Assembly (NCBI GenBank): GCA_035642095.1
Contig: DASQTB010000047.1
Span: 1-7,165 of the forward strand
Source: DASQTB01 sp035642095
GTDB taxonomy: Bacteria > Actinomycetota > UBA4738 > CALAEC01
DNA: 7,165 nt
Direction of reading: 5' to 3'
Of the stretch, positions 5,120 to 7,165 are shown one piece after another. Position numbers and translations under genes: made by a program. Position 1 is the stretch's first letter, and each line of letters begins with the position of its first letter. The notes under the pieces are model-generated. The model was not told where the DNA came from, made no database searches, and worked only from the letters and a program-made list of their open reading frames with translations.

Positions 5120-6094
5120 TCAGGCAAGCGACCCGATGTCGATGGCCTCCAGGGCGCCGCTGAAGTGGAGGCCCGGCTGGGGGCCGCCGGCGATGGCGTA
5201 GACCGTCGTGCCGTCCGCCACGACGCCCAGTCCGTGTCGAGGCGTGGGGAGGGGCGGCAGGGCGATCCACCGCTCCGTTTGGACGTCGAACGCCTCGGCC
5301 TCCTCGAACGTGCCGTCCTCCTCCTCACCGCCGAGAGCCACGACGAATCCGTTCGACGTTGCCGCCGCCGCCATGCCGCCCCGTGGTGTGGGCATGGCGG
5401 GGAGCGCCGACCACGCGTCGGCCTCCGGGTCGTAGGCCTCCACGTTGCCGAAGCCGGCCAGGCTCCCGGCCCGGCCGCCCACCGCGTACACGGATCCTCC
5501 GTACGCGGCGACGCCCATGTGCTCGCGAGGACGGTCCAGGCTGGCTCCCAAGGACCAGGCCTGGCTCGCGGGATCGAAGACCATCGTGCTCGTGGCCACG
5601 CCGTCCGGACCGACCCCGCCGACCACGTACACGTGCCCTTCCACCACCGCGGCGCCCCCCGCTGACCGCGGCTCGGGCATCGGAGGCAACTCCTCCCACT
5701 GCCCACCTCTGAACGCGAACGCCCGGTCGGTGGGCGGCCCCTCGGCCGTGTACCCGCCGAAAACGAACACAGCGCTCCCCAGACCCGCCGCCATCGCGTG
5801 ATTGACGGGGATGGGGAGCGGCGGTCCGGCCGACCAGGCATCGGCGGCGAGGTCGTAGATCTCGACGGTGTCGACGGTGCGGTCGGGCTCGGCGAACCCG
5901 CCCGCCACGACGATCCGGCCGTCGGCCAGGGCGGCGGCGACCTCGGTCCGCTCGGTCGGCGCGGCGGCCATCGTTCGCCAGGCCACGTCGGTGACCCGGG
6001 GGGTCGGCGACCTCGCCTCCTCGGAGGACGGCGCGGTGCACGCCGCGGCAAGCATCCACGGCAGCGCACAGAGCCACCGCGGCCTAATCGTCAT
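5120..6094 (-). CDS. Kelch-repeat lipoprotein (six-bladed beta-propeller)
   Basis: The product is 324 residues. The N-terminus has two arginines, a short hydrophobic stretch and a lipobox-like LAAAC with C19, followed by a Ser/Pro/Glu-rich linker. This indicates a lipid-anchored protein on the outer face of the membrane; Ala rather than Leu at -3 makes the lipobox slightly weak. From about residue 42 there are six kelch repeats, each with a double glycine after a hydrophobic strand (VVAGG, VFGG, VVGG, AVGG, ALGG, AIAGG) and a downstream W (DAWSAGPPL, QWEELPPM, QAWSLGASL, DAWSALPAM, RWIALPPL). Most repeats are joined by P-x-P-R or similar. This predicts a six-bladed propeller, usually a binding scaffold. 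I see no catalytic residues that would make it a galactose oxidase. The ATG lies inside the last codons of the CDF gene (11-bp overlap) with no clear Shine-Dalgarno site, which suggests translational coupling. The end faces the cyclase gene across 30 bp. Confidence 0.9.
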   Translation of the reverse strand: MTIRPRWLCALPWMLAAACTAPSSEEARSPTPRVTDVAWRTMAAAPTERTEVAAALADGRIVVAGGFAEPDRTVDTVEIYDLAADAWSAGPPLPIPVNHAMAAGLGSAVFVFGGYTAEGPPTDRAFAFRGGQWEELPPMPEPRSAGGAAVVEGHVYVVGGVGPDGVATSTMVFDPASQAWSLGASLDRPREHMGVAAYGGSVYAVGGRAGSLAGFGNVEAYDPEADAWSALPAMPTPRGGMAAAATSNGFVVALGGEEEDGTFEEAEAFDVQTERWIALPPLPTPRHGLGVVADGTTVYAIAGGPQPGLHFSGALEAIDIGSLA

Positions 6095-7070
6095 CCGACT
6101 GGGCGTGGTGCTCGACGCCGGCGATCTCCTCCTCGATCTGGGGCGTGGGGGCGACGATGACGTCGTGGAGGCGCCAGTCGAGCGCCCGGAGGCGGGCGTG
6201 GGCGTCCTCGATCCGGGCCACGAGGTCGTCCGTGCCGTCCCGGGGAACCACGAGCACCTCGCCGAAGTAGACGTGGCCCTGCTCCCGGAGGCGGGCCCGG
6301 GCCTGGCGGACCCAGCCCAGGCCCTGCATCTCGTGCTCGACCCTGGCCGTCAGGGGGTCCACCGCGCTGTCGTCGACCGTGGTGGGGCGCTTGTCCATCA
6401 GGTCCGTGACCACGGTCCGGAGATTGACGTATCCATCGTGGAGGATGTCCGTCGAGATGACGGCGGCGGCTACCGCGTCCGCCCACCACCACCCCAGCCC
6501 GATGCCCACGACGCCGGTCATCGCCGCCACGGCGGTCAGCCAGTCGGCCTTGTTCATCTTGGCGTCGGCGAACAGCACCTTGTCGTGGAGGGTCCGGGCC
6601 AGGGGGAGCTTCATCCGTCCGAGGAGGATGGCCGGAACCGCGCTGTACAGCAGGGCCAGCTCCATCAGCCACCCCAGCCAGAGGTGGTGGCCGAACAGCT
6701 CCACGGTGCCGATCGAGGGATGCTCCGCGCTGACCAGCTTGAGGAGGGCGTCGCCGAGGAGGATCGCGCCGAGCAGGAACAGGGCCAGGGCGGCGGCCAG
6801 GTAGGCGATCGACACGACCCGGTGGTACCCGTAGGGGAACGTTCGGTTGGGTGGGCGGTTGCGGATACGGGCGGCGATCAGGAACACCACCGGAGGGATC
6901 AGGCTGAGCATGTCCTCGATCCAGGCGGTCTTCATCGCCTGGGAGTTCCCCAGGGTGAGATAGATCCCGGTGATCGCGGTCAGGAGGTAGGCGATCGTCA
7001 CCCACTCGAGCCTCGTGGCCCGGCGGTGGGCGGGCCGCTTCTCCGGCGGAAGCTCGAAGTGGTGCCTCAT
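6084..7070 (-). CDS. Cation diffusion facilitator (CDF) family transporter, divergent metal-site subtype
   Basis: The product is 328 residues, close to the usual CDF length. It would export divalent metal ions across the inner membrane in exchange for protons. Six hydrophobic segments are visible near 22-41, 50-67, 85-107, 127-150, 165-193 and 197-213, followed by a cytoplasmic domain (about 229-317). CDF marks include the TM2-TM3 loop PPNRTFPYGYHR (73-84), equivalent to the family's HPFGYGR, and the TM5 segment FADAKMNKAD (167-176). The usual transmembrane site A (D-x3-D in TM2, H-x3-D in TM5) is altered: TM2 reads IEDMLSL (51-57), and TM5 has M172 where the histidine is expected, with D176 kept. 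Substrate is therefore uncertain. The C-terminus ends in HHAQSDDD, which might bind metal. The ATG overlaps the stop of the upstream gene in an ATGA, and the end overlaps the kelch gene, so all three form one operon. Family assignment is firm; metal specificity is not. Confidence 0.88.
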   Translation of the reverse strand: MRHHFELPPEKRPAHRRATRLEWVTIAYLLTAITGIYLTLGNSQAMKTAWIEDMLSLIPPVVFLIAARIRNRPPNRTFPYGYHRVVSIAYLAAALALFLLGAILLGDALLKLVSAEHPSIGTVELFGHHLWLGWLMELALLYSAVPAILLGRMKLPLARTLHDKVLFADAKMNKADWLTAVAAMTGVVGIGLGWWWADAVAAAVISTDILHDGYVNLRTVVTDLMDKRPTTVDDSAVDPLTARVEHEMQGLGWVRQARARLREQGHVYFGEVLVVPRDGTDDLVARIEDAHARLRALDWRLHDVIVAPTPQIEEEIAGVEHHAQSDDD

Positions 7071-7165
7071 GTCCCGGCGTGCCGGTCGAGCAGCTCGTCG
7101 ATGGAGGCGGCCCGAGCGGCGAGGTAGCGCTCCACACGCACCAGCCAGGCGTTCTCGCCGGCGGG
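7067..7165 (-). CDS. C-terminal end of an unidentified gene (cut by right edge)
   Basis: Thirty-two residues are readable on the minus strand from the right edge to TGA at 7069-7067. They end in VERYLAARAASIDELLDRHA plus GT. The stop overlaps the CDF start by four bases (ATGA), a classic sign of translational coupling, which is the main reason to accept this as a real gene. The visible part is a charged amphipathic helix with no diagnostic motif, so no function can be given. Confidence 0.6.
   Translation of the reverse strand, partial: PAGENAWLVRVERYLAARAASIDELLDRHAGT

Noticed and set aside
5868..7127. 419-codon open frame on the plus strand opposite the CDF gene
   Set aside because: It reads across the clear CDF and kelch genes in antisense, and its Gly/Asp/His/Val-rich peptide has no domain.

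Overview
The window is GC-rich, with strong G/C preference at third codon positions, long open antisense frames, a promoter with a TAnnnT -10 box and a probable leaderless GTG start. This suggests an actinobacterium (Actinomycetota), probably a soil or environmental lineage. The sequence alone does not fix the genus.

Layout, left to right. (1) Bases 1-383 hold the C-terminal end of a TPR-type regulator cut by the left edge. (2) Bases 384-905 carry no convincing gene. They do hold a 20-base segment with exactly the layout of a tRNA 3' end (T-loop, T-stem 3' strand, acceptor 3' strand, discriminator) but no tRNA body. This looks like an attachment-site scar, and short direct and inverted repeats surround it. 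(3) Bases 906-1424 encode a small secreted protein with a histidine-rich conserved C-terminal half. (4) An 8-bp perfect hairpin separates it from a convergent gene (1890-1486, minus) for a 134-aa protein that may have an allene-oxide-cyclase/dirigent-like barrel fold. (5) A 91-bp divergent intergenic region contains a good minus-strand promoter, a leaderless-type -10 box on the plus strand, and an imperfect 9-bp inverted repeat lying between and across the two promoters. (6) Bases 1982-5089 encode a 1035-aa class III nucleotidyl cyclase fused to a STAND/AAA-type ATPase and a long TPR-like tail. (7) Converging on it is a tightly overlapped minus-strand operon: an unidentified gene (C-terminus only), a cation diffusion facilitator (CDF) transporter with an atypical transmembrane metal site, and a six-blade kelch lipoprotein.

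The cyclase is the clear regulatory protein here. Its domain order implies that an ATP-dependent switch with a TPR sensor controls synthesis of a cyclic nucleotide. The divergent small barrel protein shares its control region and is the best candidate for co-regulation. The minus-strand operon looks like an envelope module: an inner-membrane metal transporter with a translationally coupled extracytoplasmic beta-propeller lipoprotein. Nothing in the sequence ties the two modules together beyond adjacency. I see no CRISPR array, insertion sequence, transposase, integrase or intact RNA gene.
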